64,000 bases of DNA, taken from positions 167,068 to 231,067 of the forward strand of contig QNGE01000438.1 in the NCBI GenBank assembly GCA_008508345.1, written 5' to 3'. Within the stretch, counting starts at the first letter, position 1. Every line of letters starts with the position of its first letter. The notes below the pieces were generated by a model. It saw only the letters and a list, made by a program, of their open reading frames with translations, was not told the DNA's origin and ran no database searches. This DNA is from Paragonimus westermani. Its lineage: Eukaryota > Platyhelminthes > Trematoda > Plagiorchiida > Troglotrematidae. This document shows, piece by piece, positions 56,401 through 62,129 of this stretch. A program made the position numbers and the translations under genes.

Positions 56401-58266
56401 TGTGGGCGACCGCGTGTACGTCACAGTTATATAACAACAAACGTGGTGTAATATATCATCGAAGAACTTAAAACGCTATTCCAAAACGTTTCACGGTATG
56501 TCGAAAATGTCGAAATGTTTTTTTGTTTTATCTCAATCCGAACCACTTTACCATTTCATTTCCGTGTATTTCAAATAAAACGCTTGCTAAGCATGTGAGA
56601 AGCCTTTTCTCGGTAACCTATAGCTTGATTTCGACACTTGTTCTTGTTTTGTGTTGAGCATTTCAGAACGGCTGCTTGCTATGAATAACAAAGGTTAACT
56701 GAGTGAGGAGAATGTTGTCGTTAAATCAGCGGGTTGCAGTTGCACATACAAACAAATGTGGTAAACTATGGTAGGAAGGTCGAATGCAGTTCAATTGTTT
56801 ATATGCCATATTGTGTTTACGGAAGTGAAATAAACATCGCAAATAAACATTGCAAACAGAAAAGACGTAAAATTCGGAGATGAGGGTATACTACTATGAA
56901 CATGTGAGTAGAACAATGTGAAATTGGAGTTCGCAGCTTTTATTTGCGCATTTTATCGCTTTAATTCAACCACAGGTATAATAATTTCAAGGTGGATCCA
57001 CTGTCTTATTGCAATTGCACACCAAACTATACTGCGGAAAACGGAATATCGGCCCGATCAGACTTGAATGATCCTAATGGCACGTACTCTATCCCGGCGT
57101 TTGAATACCGTTTGCATGGCGGCACGGATGTCAAAATCACCAACTACACAATGATTTACACGGTACGTACCGTTTATTTGTGTTTTGTGAAGTTCTGTTC
57201 ATTAACCAACGGACATTTTAATTAAAACCAAACACCTAAGTATATTCGTCCTCTAATCTTGCCATATGCACATCGCTCCTTTGTTCAATACACTAAACAA
57301 AATTAATGATGGTTACTCTTTAACCACGTCATCTGTTATCTGTCTAATCAAATGGCTGCCGTAAGTGCGTTCGTGCATACCATATTTTGCATACAATCTC
57401 TTCGAATCTTGCCGTTTACGAACGGATTTCCATAGCTGGTATCACTTAAGGCTGAACATCAAATGTTCTGTGAGCCATACCTGTTGCTTTTAGTTTGAAG
57501 GCTATCGGGACCGCCACATTTTTCCTGGTTACTTCCGATGCTTCATGATAATCCATTTATTGGGGAGTGATCCGCTGGTCTTACGATTCTACCGTCTTCG
57601 CTCAGCTGTTTGCTTAAGAGTAATCCGTTTCTAATATGTAGAGTGTTCAAATAGAAATTGAACAACGTGAGTGAAGAAACGATGATCAGGCAACCCTGAC
57701 AATCAAATTGCTCGGGTCACAATAGTGCAGTGATCGAATTCATTCCTGAATAAAAACTCGTATAGACAAGTAGGTTTTATATGTTAAACGGTGCTCACAA
57801 GTGATCGTAGATTTCATGTTCATATGTACAGTTTAGCTTGCTTCTTTTCAGAAGAGACTGACTGAACGCGAAAGCAATGCAAGAGCAACAGAAATGACTT
57901 CTTAGTTAGCTACAAGATTCTGTAACAAAACGTCAGCTACTTCCTTCGATATAATGTCCGTCTTCTTATGAACCTGAAGTTCAGAGCCTACCCATTAGTA
58001 TCGTTGTTCACTATGTTTGACGTAGCCTAATGTGTCCTGCATTATTTTGCTCCAATTATCCTACCGCCCAGATGAATATGCTGGCTACAAGCGGTCCCAC
58101 TTATGACAATGTGCCACCGTTTCAATGGTCAAAGATTCCAGTTAAAGTTCCCACACCTCGGATGCATCCGGACAAGTGGATGTTCACACCGATTGTCACG
58201 GACTTCACCGAGTATCTTGGTAGGACTCTAGTACCTAAGTGTCCAAAGTTGATCAGTGTATTTTGA
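20334..58266 (+). CDS. PLBD2: Phospholipase B-like protein, PLBD2 type (12-exon gene)
   Basis: Exons 20334-20488, 20526-20600, 20655-20952, 23914-24038, 35628-35860, 36355-36449, 38324-38490, 43923-44018, 48856-48927, 50226-50378, 56976-57162 and 58072-58266 all have GT-AG borders and matching phases. They total 1851 nt, 616 residues plus TGA. The product matches the phospholipase B-like family (N-terminal nucleophile fold, lysosomal or secreted glycoprotein, usual length about 550-590) along its whole length. Motifs seen in order are AGFLE, QLKG, LLQLSGDL, CSALIKLI, SSYP, DDFYI, ETTIGN, YNNQWM, EQIP, TYWASYN, YGDW, ARAQMFRRD, ARSDL, HGG and SGPTYDNVPPFQWS. ETTIGN and QLSGDL favour PLBD2 over PLBD1. 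Residues 1 to about 27 look like a signal peptide, and many N-X-S/T sites fit a secretory route. Cys255 is at the position of the family's autocatalytic nucleophile. The ATG at 20334 is chosen because it starts the signal peptide. Enzymatic activity is inferred; substrates of PLBD2 proteins are poorly known. Confidence 0.93.
20526..20600 (+). CDS. PLBD2: PLBD2 exon 2
   Basis: Completes a Lys codon from exon 1 and encodes NLNENKLDVPIVSIAIYDNH followed by IEKNG, the segment that precedes the conserved GW-hydrophobic strand. It ends in phase 2 at a consensus gtgagt donor. The first base is set by phase: only the AG at 20524-20525 joins exon 1 in frame and avoids the TAA at 20515 in this frame. 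Confidence 0.8.
20655..20952 (+). CDS. PLBD2: PLBD2 exon 3
   Basis: Starts after a TGCAG acceptor, 54 bp downstream of exon 2, and encodes WTTLSL, then YWAGFLETNITYE (the family AGFLEG region) and the helical segment ending NDEFWYQ. It ends in phase 0 at CAG|gtaaag. The open frame runs on past the donor to 21093, but those residues show no family match. Confidence 0.9.
20953..23913 (+). other. PLBD2 intron 3
   Basis: An intron of 2961 bp. A GC-richer block at about 21100-21560 has short open frames on both strands and looks like old element DNA, but I could not classify it. At 22520-22590 there is a tRNA-like pair of boxes (TAGCTCAAAGCTGG and AGTTCGATACC) that may be a SINE scrap. A 157-codon minus frame at 21763-22236 matches nothing I recognise. 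Confidence 0.7.
23914..24038 (+). CDS. PLBD2: PLBD2 exon 4
   Basis: Encodes VGLQMWQLKGMSDAY and then about 26 residues ending DDVLGV plus two bases of a Tyr codon, with a perfect gtgagt donor. PLBD2 proteins have a V-x-L-x-x-x-QLKG segment here, which favours the acceptor at 23912-23913 over the in-frame alternative at 23933-23934 that would drop seven residues. Confidence 0.85.
25270..25650. mobile_element. Head-to-head pair of hammerhead SINE-like units
   Basis: The left half is a minus-strand unit: tail, hairpin, complete hammerhead, B box GGGGTTCAAATCC (about 25440-25452) and A box TGGCGCAGTGGTCAAC (25478-25493). The right half, from about 25505, is a plus-strand unit that begins inside its hammerhead (GAAACTCGATTC) and continues with the same tail in the opposite sense. 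Outer ends pair (TCGGAGATTTGGTTTATTTT against its complement near 25620). The result is a long imperfect palindrome. Confidence 0.85.
25377..25421 (-). ncRNA. Hammerhead ribozyme (type A), minus strand
   Basis: Stem I GCACTA/TAGTGC is perfect, with core CTGACGA and GAA intact. Stem II is GCTCT/AAAGC with one mismatch. Stem III is ACT/ATT with one mismatch. The cleavage base is the minus-strand C at 25383. The core is intact, but two stems are weakened compared with 1674-1718. Confidence 0.8.
25505..25990 (+). mobile_element. Hammerhead SINE-like repeat, full monomer plus next ribozyme
   Basis: Starts with a partial hammerhead (3' half, cleavage C at 25528) and passes through the unit tail and about 110 bp shared with 241-357. 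It then reaches the stretch shared with 1535-1600, the A box (25848-25860), a degenerate B box (about 25890) and a second hammerhead (25921-25965). The two ribozyme sites are in tandem and delimit a 431-nt monomer. Confidence 0.85.
25921..25965 (+). ncRNA. Hammerhead ribozyme (type A), tandem site
   Basis: Core CTGATGA (25927-25933) and GAA (25948-25950) are intact. Stem II is GCTCT/AGAGC with an AATG loop, perfect. Stem III is ACA/AGT with one mismatch beside the loop. The cleavage base is C25959. Stem I is GCATTA/TAGTGA, four Watson-Crick pairs, one G-U pair and a terminal mismatch. It lies on the sense strand of PLBD2 intron 4. Confidence 0.85.
27500..28645 (+). mobile_element. Penelope-like element, subfamily A, internally deleted
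   Basis: The N-terminal PLE region (IPPKNVKKL, WFRAKLVDISNQFLSVP, LKQDKGCGVVAM) runs in the same frame straight into the linker before the endonuclease (LLRQTLRTNGYPDKFADAH). The whole reverse transcriptase palm is therefore missing. After a TGA at 28051-28053, where the related copy at 54.8 kb has CGA, the GIY-YIG part follows (HVVYQFSCSCGDVYIDGT, with Gly of YIG lost, then ASSIAK-like and TTGHQVDP words). The element ends just after its hammerhead-like motif with CGCTCTAATGAA. Confidence 0.88.
28576..28616 (+). ncRNA. Hammerhead-like motif at 3' end of PLE subfamily A
   Basis: Core CTGATGA (28582-28588) and GAA (28597-28599) are separated by only eight bases, GAGTAAAT, with almost no stem II. 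The self-complementary stem III ATGTTAACAT is at 28600-28609, the H17 position is A28610, and stem I is CTGCAA with TCGCAA (four of the first five pairs). The weaker stem I here is explained by comparison with the copy at 54259-54299, where it is perfect. Confidence 0.6.
29370..29960 (+). mobile_element. Decayed hammerhead SINE-like tandem units
   Basis: A degenerate hammerhead at about 29370-29412 (GAGCTCTAAC, then CTCGAGCCTAGTA) is followed by a diverged unit and a second hammerhead at 29795-29839. Cleavage-equivalent positions 29405 and 29833 are 428 nt apart, nearly the 431 nt of the copy at 25.5 kb. The tail of a third unit runs to about 29960. Tandem order and monomer length are thus conserved despite heavy decay. 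Confidence 0.7.
29795..29839 (+). ncRNA. Hammerhead ribozyme remnant (type A)
   Basis: Stem I ACACTA/TGGTGG is partial. The core reads CCGATGA, with the essential U4 changed to C, and GAAACTCGAGTC is intact including the cleavage base C29833. Stem II GCTAT/AGAGC has one mismatch. It is probably inactive because of the U4 change. Confidence 0.65.
31144..32063 (-). mobile_element. Penelope-like element, N-terminal half (decayed)
   Basis: Minus-strand pieces in order are VHNLANVGLTEAQTEVLFVG then LKFKISPKHVDWL and SWFKTKLVRISYGFL, then FMLLKPDEGCGIVI and YKRKMNRI, then ALKIHKK and MDSSLYHQLARWL, with SFELVDILK at the end. This is the usual PLE N-terminal region up to the start of the RT palm. 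Frameshifts and a stop near 31552 break it. The catalytic palm is absent. Confidence 0.85.
35628..35860 (+). CDS. PLBD2: PLBD2 exon 5 (nucleophile Cys)
   Basis: Completes Tyr and encodes LLQLSGDLSEILKAL, a linker, and SCSALIKLI followed by LSHVTWSPYSMMLRVLKHYN. The Cys codon TGT at 35737-35739 is residue 255 of the reconstruction and aligns with the nucleophilic Cys at which family members cleave themselves. It ends in phase 1 at a gtaatg donor. It lies 11.6 kb downstream of exon 4. Confidence 0.95.
35861..36354 (+). other. PLBD2 intron 5
   Basis: An intron of 494 bp with consensus splice sites. I see no element or other feature in it. Confidence 0.8.
36355..36449 (+). CDS. PLBD2: PLBD2 exon 6
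   Basis: Follows a TTTCAG acceptor and encodes DKKKIPGY, TFSSYPSVISSVDDFYI and TSAKL, matching the conserved FSSYPG...DDFYI block. It ends in phase 0 at gtgagt. Confidence 0.95.
36900..37080 (-). repeat. Dispersed repeat copy 1 (with hammerhead motif)
   Basis: About 180 bp that match 61010-61200 in the opposite orientation at roughly 85-90 percent by eye, including an AGTTTGGG...GTGTTTAACATGTTATTGAT segment. It carries a hammerhead motif near its end. Similar motif-bearing sequence is known from PLE ends, so a PLE origin is possible but no coding part is attached. Confidence 0.7.
37031..37071 (-). ncRNA. Hammerhead ribozyme-like motif (type D)
   Basis: Read on the minus strand: stem I ACTC (37071-37068) pairs with GAGT (37034-37031), core CTGAGGA is complement of 37061-37067, and stem II pairs CCACC with GGTGG plus flanking pairs around a CGA loop. 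The core GAA is followed by stem III ACGT (A-T closing) and H17 = T. All core positions are satisfied (position 7 is variable). Stem I is short and stem III minimal, so activity may need dimerisation or be lost. Confidence 0.65.
38324..38490 (+). CDS. PLBD2: PLBD2 exon 7
   Basis: Encodes VSIETTIGNSNEELW, then VANRMAQNGAEWVSYF and KYQNSGT. The ETTIGN sequence and the VANR...A..W pattern are strongly PLBD2-like. The acceptor is AAAG at 38323 and the donor is AC|gtgagt in phase 2. Confidence 0.95.
39789..40423 (-). mobile_element. Penelope-like element, subfamily B, GIY-YIG endonuclease and 3' end
   Basis: Minus-strand frame from 40423 to the stop at 39947. Seen are RAYNAAEIVVVDRTRKL, the zinc/GIY-YIG start CIYQFVCNCGESYIGRT, NSRMKEHLPKWV, SSIARHMLATGH with the conserved His, and FAEVVAISRLKP with the catalytic Glu. 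All key endonuclease residues are present. The copy is 5'-truncated (no RT). The 3' UTR with a hammerhead-like motif continues to about 39789. It differs from subfamily A at protein and UTR level. Confidence 0.93.
39810..39851 (-). ncRNA. Hammerhead-like motif of PLE subfamily B (minus copy)
   Basis: The same motif as 40664-40706, on the other arm of the inverted repeat: CTGAAGA, eight bases, GAA, stem III ATGC/GCAT with a TA loop, C, TACCA. It starts 96 nt downstream of the endonuclease stop codon. Confidence 0.6.
40425..40726 (+). mobile_element. Inverted 3'-end copy of PLE subfamily B
   Basis: These 302 bp mirror 39789-40090 almost base for base. They encode the last part of the endonuclease (LRIIMRHADPRFLRFAEVVA and the rest to the stop at 40568) and the complete 3' UTR. 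The arm begins directly after the single N at 40424. Confidence 0.93.
40664..40706 (+). ncRNA. Hammerhead-like motif of PLE subfamily B
   Basis: Stem I TTGGTA (40665-40670) pairs with TACCAG (40700-40705), five pairs. Core CTGAAGA is at 40671-40677 and GAA at 40686-40688, separated by GGCAATAC with only a closing G-C pair. Stem III is ATGC (40689-40692) with GCAT (40695-40698). The cleavage base is C40699. All core bases are present; stem II is the weak point. Sense strand of PLBD2 intron 7. Confidence 0.65.
43923..44018 (+). CDS. PLBD2: PLBD2 exon 8
   Basis: Follows TTCAG and encodes YNNQWMIFDANLYKPN and LLTVAEQIP, the near-invariant YNNQWM and L-x-x-x-EQIP blocks. It ends in phase 2 at CC|gtgagt. 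Confidence 0.96.
44019..48855 (+). other. PLBD2 intron 8
   Basis: An intron of 4837 bp. No repeat or gene is recognised. An acidic open stretch at about 45735-45855 is noted separately as a possible exon, without a family match. Confidence 0.75.
48856..48927 (+). CDS. PLBD2: PLBD2 exon 9
   Basis: A 72-bp exon after TTTAG encoding GLVFDADVTDVLKRQ and TYWASYNLP, the conserved YWASYN block. It ends in phase 2 at CC|gtaagt. Confidence 0.94.
49717..49766 (-). ncRNA. SM-alpha-like hammerhead ribozyme motif (type E, minus)
   Basis: On the minus strand, GGATGGTG pairs with CACCATTCC over eight positions including one wobble (stem I). The core CTGATGA is intact and GAAA follows. The stem II loop CAACTA resembles the CAAATA loop of the schistosome SM-alpha ribozyme, but the stem itself (GGCC/GAAC) keeps only its outer and inner pairs. 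Stem III is AC/GT with a GGCT loop, and H17 is T. Confidence 0.7.
49840..49895 (+). ncRNA. SM-alpha-like hammerhead motif (type E, plus)
   Basis: Core CTGATGA (49848-49854), perfect stem II GACC/GGTC with loop CAACTA (49855-49868), GAAA (49869-49872) and a cleavage base C49880 after a decayed stem III. Stem I (GCATGATA against CACCAATT) has mostly lost pairing. It is the inverted partner of 49717-49766. Confidence 0.6.
50226..50378 (+). CDS. PLBD2: PLBD2 exon 10
   Basis: Follows TTCCAG and encodes YFPLIYNASGVPGKVAKY, GDWYDYEKTARAQMFRRD and DLATMHKLMR, matching the YGDW...RAQ.FRR block. One NAS glycosylation site is present. It ends in phase 2 at AG|gtaatt. Confidence 0.96.
51300..51470 (-). 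mobile_element. tRNA-derived SINE
   Basis: On the minus strand, an A box TTAGCTGATAGAGCGC (51400-51385) and a B box GCTGGTTCAAATAA (about 51356-51343) are separated by about 35 bp, as in tRNA genes. The sequence between and around them does not fold into a clear cloverleaf, so it is a SINE rather than a tRNA gene. Downstream, GTCTCATC is the antisense of a hammerhead-like GATGAGAC word. Confidence 0.65.
53115..53690 (-). mobile_element. RTE-like LINE, C-terminal end (decayed)
   Basis: Minus-strand reading gives CKVLIQRRCDYVDLVLNNES, YRVIHIESCGS, KDRAYRAIVSY, LLYGSETWSPKMENGDRLQV then YDHRRLRCTARIGW, and finally LTWFGHLVRVPASRWPHRAL. This order (LGSC region, YGSETW, RLQVFDHRCLR, LRW.GH..R.P..R.P..AL) is the usual C-terminal region of RTE-type non-LTR retrotransposons. 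It has stops and frameshifts. The 5' part is absent. Confidence 0.85.
54236..54600 (-). mobile_element. Inverted 3'-end copy of PLE subfamily A
   Basis: Minus-strand copy of the last part of the PLE endonuclease (NPTSSIAKHIMTTGHQVDP, FKILLRKRNPMLL, stop at 54387) plus its 3' UTR and hammerhead-like motif. It mirrors 55018-55389. The catalytic Glu word reads FCKT here, so Glu is replaced by Lys. Confidence 0.92.
54259..54299 (-). ncRNA. Hammerhead-like motif of PLE subfamily A (minus, best stem I)
   Basis: On the minus strand stem I is TTGCGA with TCGCAA, six perfect pairs. The core CTGATGA and GAA are intact, with GAGTAAAT between them and no real stem II. Stem III is the self-complementary ATGTTAACAT, and H17 is A. 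It starts 88 nt downstream of the endonuclease stop. Confidence 0.65.
54601..55389 (+). mobile_element. Penelope-like element, subfamily A, intact GIY-YIG endonuclease
   Basis: The plus frame is open from about 54608 to the stop at 55232-55234. It contains LLTNGYPDKFTDAH, the region before the endonuclease, then HIVYQFTCSCSDVYIGRT (Cys pair and YIG), RVAEHIPQWL, SSIAKHIMTTGHQVDP and FCEATLIRTYQ with the catalytic Glu. All expected endonuclease residues are kept. No RT is attached, so the copy is 5'-truncated. The 3' UTR with a hammerhead-like motif ends at GCTCTGATGAA (55379-55389). Confidence 0.94.
55321..55361 (+). ncRNA. Hammerhead-like motif of PLE subfamily A (plus)
   Basis: Stem I is TTGCGG (55321-55326) with TCGCAA (55356-55361), five pairs plus a G-U. 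The core is CTGATGA (55327-55333) and GAA (55342-55344). Stem III ATGTTAACAT is at 55345-55354 and H17 is A55355. It starts 87 nt after the stop. Sense strand of PLBD2 intron 10. Confidence 0.65.
56976..57162 (+). CDS. PLBD2: PLBD2 exon 11
   Basis: Follows CCACAG and encodes YNNFKVDPLSYCNCTPNY, TAENGISARSDLN, NGTYSIPAFEYR and HGGTDVKITNY, matching the conserved DPLS.C, ENAI.ARSDLN and HGG.DVK blocks. Several N-X-S/T sites are present. It ends in phase 0 at gtacgt. Confidence 0.96.
57163..58071 (+). other. PLBD2 intron 11
   Basis: An intron of 909 bp. At about 57790-57890 there is a short, weak match to the hammerhead SINE unit (a GGTGCTCACAAG word, then a CTTCTTTTC hairpin word). Otherwise nothing is seen. 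Confidence 0.75.
58072..58266 (+). CDS. PLBD2: PLBD2 exon 12 (terminal)
   Basis: Follows CGCCCAG and encodes MNMLATSGPTYDNVPPFQWS, then the C-terminal DKWMFTPIVTDF and a tail to TGA at 58264-58266. The final 15-20 residues have no counterpart in vertebrate PLBD2. A possible donor at 58220 (G|gtagg) could remove them into a further exon, so the C-terminus is the least certain part of the model. Confidence 0.9.
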   Translation: MNMLATSGPTYDNVPPFQWSKIPVKVPTPRMHPDKWMFTPIVTDFTEYLGRTLVPKCPKLISVF

Positions 58267-61009
58267 TCACTTTTGTTCCTCCTGGTTTGTATTTCATAAC
58301 TCTGTTATTTACTTCATGTTCATTTGTGATTCCTCTACTTTCTATCCCAGTTAAAATGGATTCTATTCAAAACAACCGACTTGTTCATTGTCATCATTAT
58401 ATTCACCTTCTGTCACGTTTTTATCTCCAAGATCGAAATATCAAACACATGTGCTCATATTTCGCCTTTATTTCCAACTGGACCGTCATGACTTCTGATT
58501 TTTGCTTTGTTAACTGGCACTTAATATAAGTGTTTTACAAGAGTGTTAAAAAGATCATCAGAGTCACTTTGCAGCTAATGAATTTTATGAATATAATACG
58601 TTTCTATCCACGGGTTGCCGCTGAACACTGGAGATCTTTGTCGAAAGACAAAATTGCGTTTTTCTACGTATGATGAGGACGTTCTGCATGTAAGTGTCGG
58701 CTAAGTGCGAAATGTTCCGTTTTTATCCCATTGAAGTGGATCACTGTGGGCTACATTGTGGTCCTTTAAGTATCACCTTGCTGTGGCCTAAACGAGGCTT
58801 AGTGTGTGGCACCTGAAACATAAAATCGGCGAGTGGAAGAACACCACCAGCTTTGTCTTTGGGTTCGCAATGAACCTTCTATTCCGTACGCATTGTAAGA
58901 CAGTGATTGAGATGCCACCCATGTTGTCATAGACAACAGACTGCACTGTTTGGCATGTTCAGTCGTTTCAGATTCGCACTGCTGTGAAGAGCAACAAAAT
59001 AAAATCTGACGGGTAACCAGTCGAAAATTACGCTTCCGCTGGCCTACTTCCGTACATATGCTATCACTGCGCGTAAATTGTTTTCCTTATGCTTTCGCCC
59101 CTATTCATCACATCTAACGCCACATAACGCGTTATTGGAAGAGAGTGTATATGTTTGGTCATAGGGACGTTCAGTGAGCTACAACGTCGTATTCAGGATG
59201 GCGGTGGATTCTGATAACATTATAAATCGGCCTCATTTTGCCCATTTCAAGCCAACTGAGTAGTGCTGTGGCCCACTCTAAACCTACCAGTGTCTTAGTG
59301 TGATTCACTGTGTTGTTTTTGCACAGATCTGTGCCGCAGTATTAAAGTAGTTCCACTCAGTTCTTAACCCACTGAACTGTTAAGTGATTTTTGGTACCTA
59401 TGAATTCCATTCACCTTATGTTGTATACAAGGCAGTCCTATGCTGTTCACACCATCTCAAGCATTCCTCCTTTTGACAGTAATATTATTGCATTTTTGTC
59501 CCACATATCTGCCACAACACAAGGCTGGCCAAGATATATGTCCATCTCGAACTGAAACTCAGTCACTTTAATAGCATTTTAACTCAACAATTAGTAATCA
59601 CTACATAAATAGCCCAAACGCGGGTCTAAAAAATCAACAGCGATATATTCACTTCATGGAGAAAACATAAGCGTAAAGTTGGGGGTTGTCCAATTATATA
59701 TAAAATGGAGAGAGGTTTTTATGCAGCTTCATTGGGCCATGTATCTACAGCTGAAAATTGCTCGGTGTATGGTTTCCAGTGAGAGCTGCGCTGAAACGTT
59801 CGTTTCAGATTTTTCCACGGCGATCGATCACTGCCGCCAATGGCGTCACATGTAGTTTCTGATGCGGCAACCACCGATTTTGTAGTGTTCCGCATTTGCC
59901 CCGAGAGGTAGACTCCGGTTGTTAGTGTACACCAGAACTTCAGGTATCATTTGATACCGTTTCTTTGTTTTTTTTTCTGGAGGGAAATTACTAAGGCCAT
60001 TCTATTAAATGTTTGCTCTTCGTTACCACGTAACACAACTTTCCTCTCAAGACGCACACACACAGCTGATCATTGTACCAACCTGAAAATTTCACTGGCC
60101 CGTCTGTGGTGTGATGTGTGGAGCAGTTCCAAAACTTTCGGTACATATGGTTATTAGGTTATTAGGAAGCTTTGCATCATATATGCTCTCCGATTGTTTG
60201 TTTGCGTGTCATGTGTCTGGGCGGCGCGAGTCGAGAAACGTCTACTAAAGCAGATTTCCTGCCTAATAGCGCGTCAGTGACTTGTCTACAATCCTTTGGC
60301 TATCATTTCGTGTTGATACCGTCTGTAACGCTAGACGAGACGCTTTGTACTGTGCGCGTAACAAATGTTTGGTTTTTATTCGCAACCGTTTTTATATGCC
60401 CCACCTGAACCACTTGCGTCGTTGAAAAACGACCCACTACTTCGTGTAATAAGTCATTCCGAACAATCACTGTGCGAGTAGAATGTTGACAGTATCAATA
60501 CTATACTGACTTCCGTCGTAAAATGGAATGACACTAAGGGTACTATTGTGAATTTTTTCTACACAGCTCCAATTGTTAGGAATATTACTGACATTTCTTG
60601 TCTCTTCTATTTATACGGTTTTTTACTATCCCAAATTTTTATACAACTGATGCGTAAAATTCAGCGGTACACTCTCTGTGTTTTCGTGCCCTATTACGTT
60701 CCGTAATTTTTACATGTTCGGCTGTTATTAGATTTAGTTCACTCCCAACCATCACATTTTGGCGTCAGGTTTTGAAACTATTTGCAATAACCATTGAGAC
60801 GGTTTAATTAAAGGTTGATTCGAATGTTCGCGAACAGAATATTGTTTGAAGAGGTTTGACATTTAGTGTCTCACAAAATGCGATCCGGATGTGAAGGAGA
60901 ACGTTGCTTTTTGTTGGCAAGGTTGCTTATGTTGTTTTCAAGACCCACACTTTTCCAGGGTTACTAATAAAAATTTCTTATCCTGTGCTAAAGAAAATAC
61001 TTCTGCAGC
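58267..61009 (+). other. 3' flank of PLBD2; no further gene recognised
   Basis: This includes the presumed 3' UTR. The first clear AATAAA after the stop is at 58998-59003, about 730 nt downstream, and is a candidate polyadenylation signal only. Frames of 60-80 codons at 59951-60408 match nothing recognised. No repeat is identified. Confidence 0.4.
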
Positions 61010-61210
61010 AACACTCCTAAGGTAGGCCACCCGAGGTGGTTGAAACGTAGAGTATTACAACTTGCTCGTAACGTTGTGTTATTCCCAATTTATTTATCAA
61101 TAACATGTTAAACACGACGCCCAAACTAGTCAACTCCATTCGTACTAAATTTGGTGGGGATATCTTACTTCTGCAGCACCTCCAAACAGTAGATTTTATA
61201 GTTGAAAGGA
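61010..61210 (+). repeat. Dispersed repeat copy 2 (decayed hammerhead)
   Basis: Inverted relative of 36900-37080. The hammerhead region at 61013-61053 keeps stem I (ACTC/GAGT), the long stem II and GAAACGT, but the core reads CTAAGGT, changing two essential bases, so it should be inactive. Confidence 0.75.
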
Positions 61211-62129
61211 CCGACTTCAAGGTACTAATTCGATCACAATCTCAATCGATTCGTGACTCCGTCTTATAGTTACAAACATAAGTAATTGAATGTAAATATG
61301 GCATCCAGCTAAAGAACAGCCATGTGATCGAATGATCGCTGCTACTAGCTTGTCAGAGGTGCAACAAAAACTTCTTTTGCACCGTGATGAAAAAATTTCA
61401 GACTGTTCGTAAATTGTATGAAAATTATGAGGACGTAAGAGAAGTTAGGAAGATCGCTGAGGCTGTCCTGTGCAATTACTTCGAAAGCAACAATCCAATA
61501 CCAAGTACGTGGTTTCGTGCGCCAAGAACATTCGTTTAGTTGTCTATGAGAAATAATACTAACACAATGCTGCAATCTGGGAAGTGTGGATCTTGTGGAT
61601 ACAATCGTTCCTGACGTTCTTGTCCACACAGACAGGTAGATTGCTTCAGCTGAAGCAAATTAGGCCAAATCCGGTCGGTCTGTAAGTCCAAAACGCTGGT
61701 GTCATTTAACTAGGAATTCTAGTTTTAACTTAGTACTACTGACCGCGGGCAATTCTGCTCTTTCCTTATCTGTTTTGGCCCAAACTACCTATGATTTTTT
61801 GATAACATTAATGTATGCCTTCGGCGACAGGCATGGTTTCACCATTGATGCCGATGGTGTTGAATCAATAATCTCGCATTAGGATCCAACCGTACTTAAA
61901 CTTGCTGTTTTTCTTCAACCTGCACAAGTTAACATTCATAGTATTACTGGTCATTCATGGCTGATGCTAATTCTATCGACCGTCATTTGTGTGTTACGAG
62001 AGCAGGTCCTTCTAATATCAGGCTTAAAGGTTTACGCCAACTTCATTCTTTGCAAACGTAAGTGAATGAAACTGGCATGATACAACTCATGCTTATCTCT
62101 ATAAGTCTACAGGGGAATGCGAATACCGA
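61211..62129. other. Unrecognised stretch before the Ty3/gypsy remnant
   Basis: Possibly decayed upstream parts (gag, protease) of the Ty3/gypsy element that follows, but I see no motif that would prove it. Confidence 0.4.

Larger units (their letters stand above)
50379..56975 (+). other. PLBD2 intron 10
   Basis: An intron of 6597 bp containing a tRNA-derived SINE on the minus strand (51300-51470), an RTE-like LINE end on the minus strand (53115-53690) and the head-to-head PLE pair (54236-55389). Other parts, including 51500-53100 and 55400-56975, are unrecognised. Confidence 0.8.
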
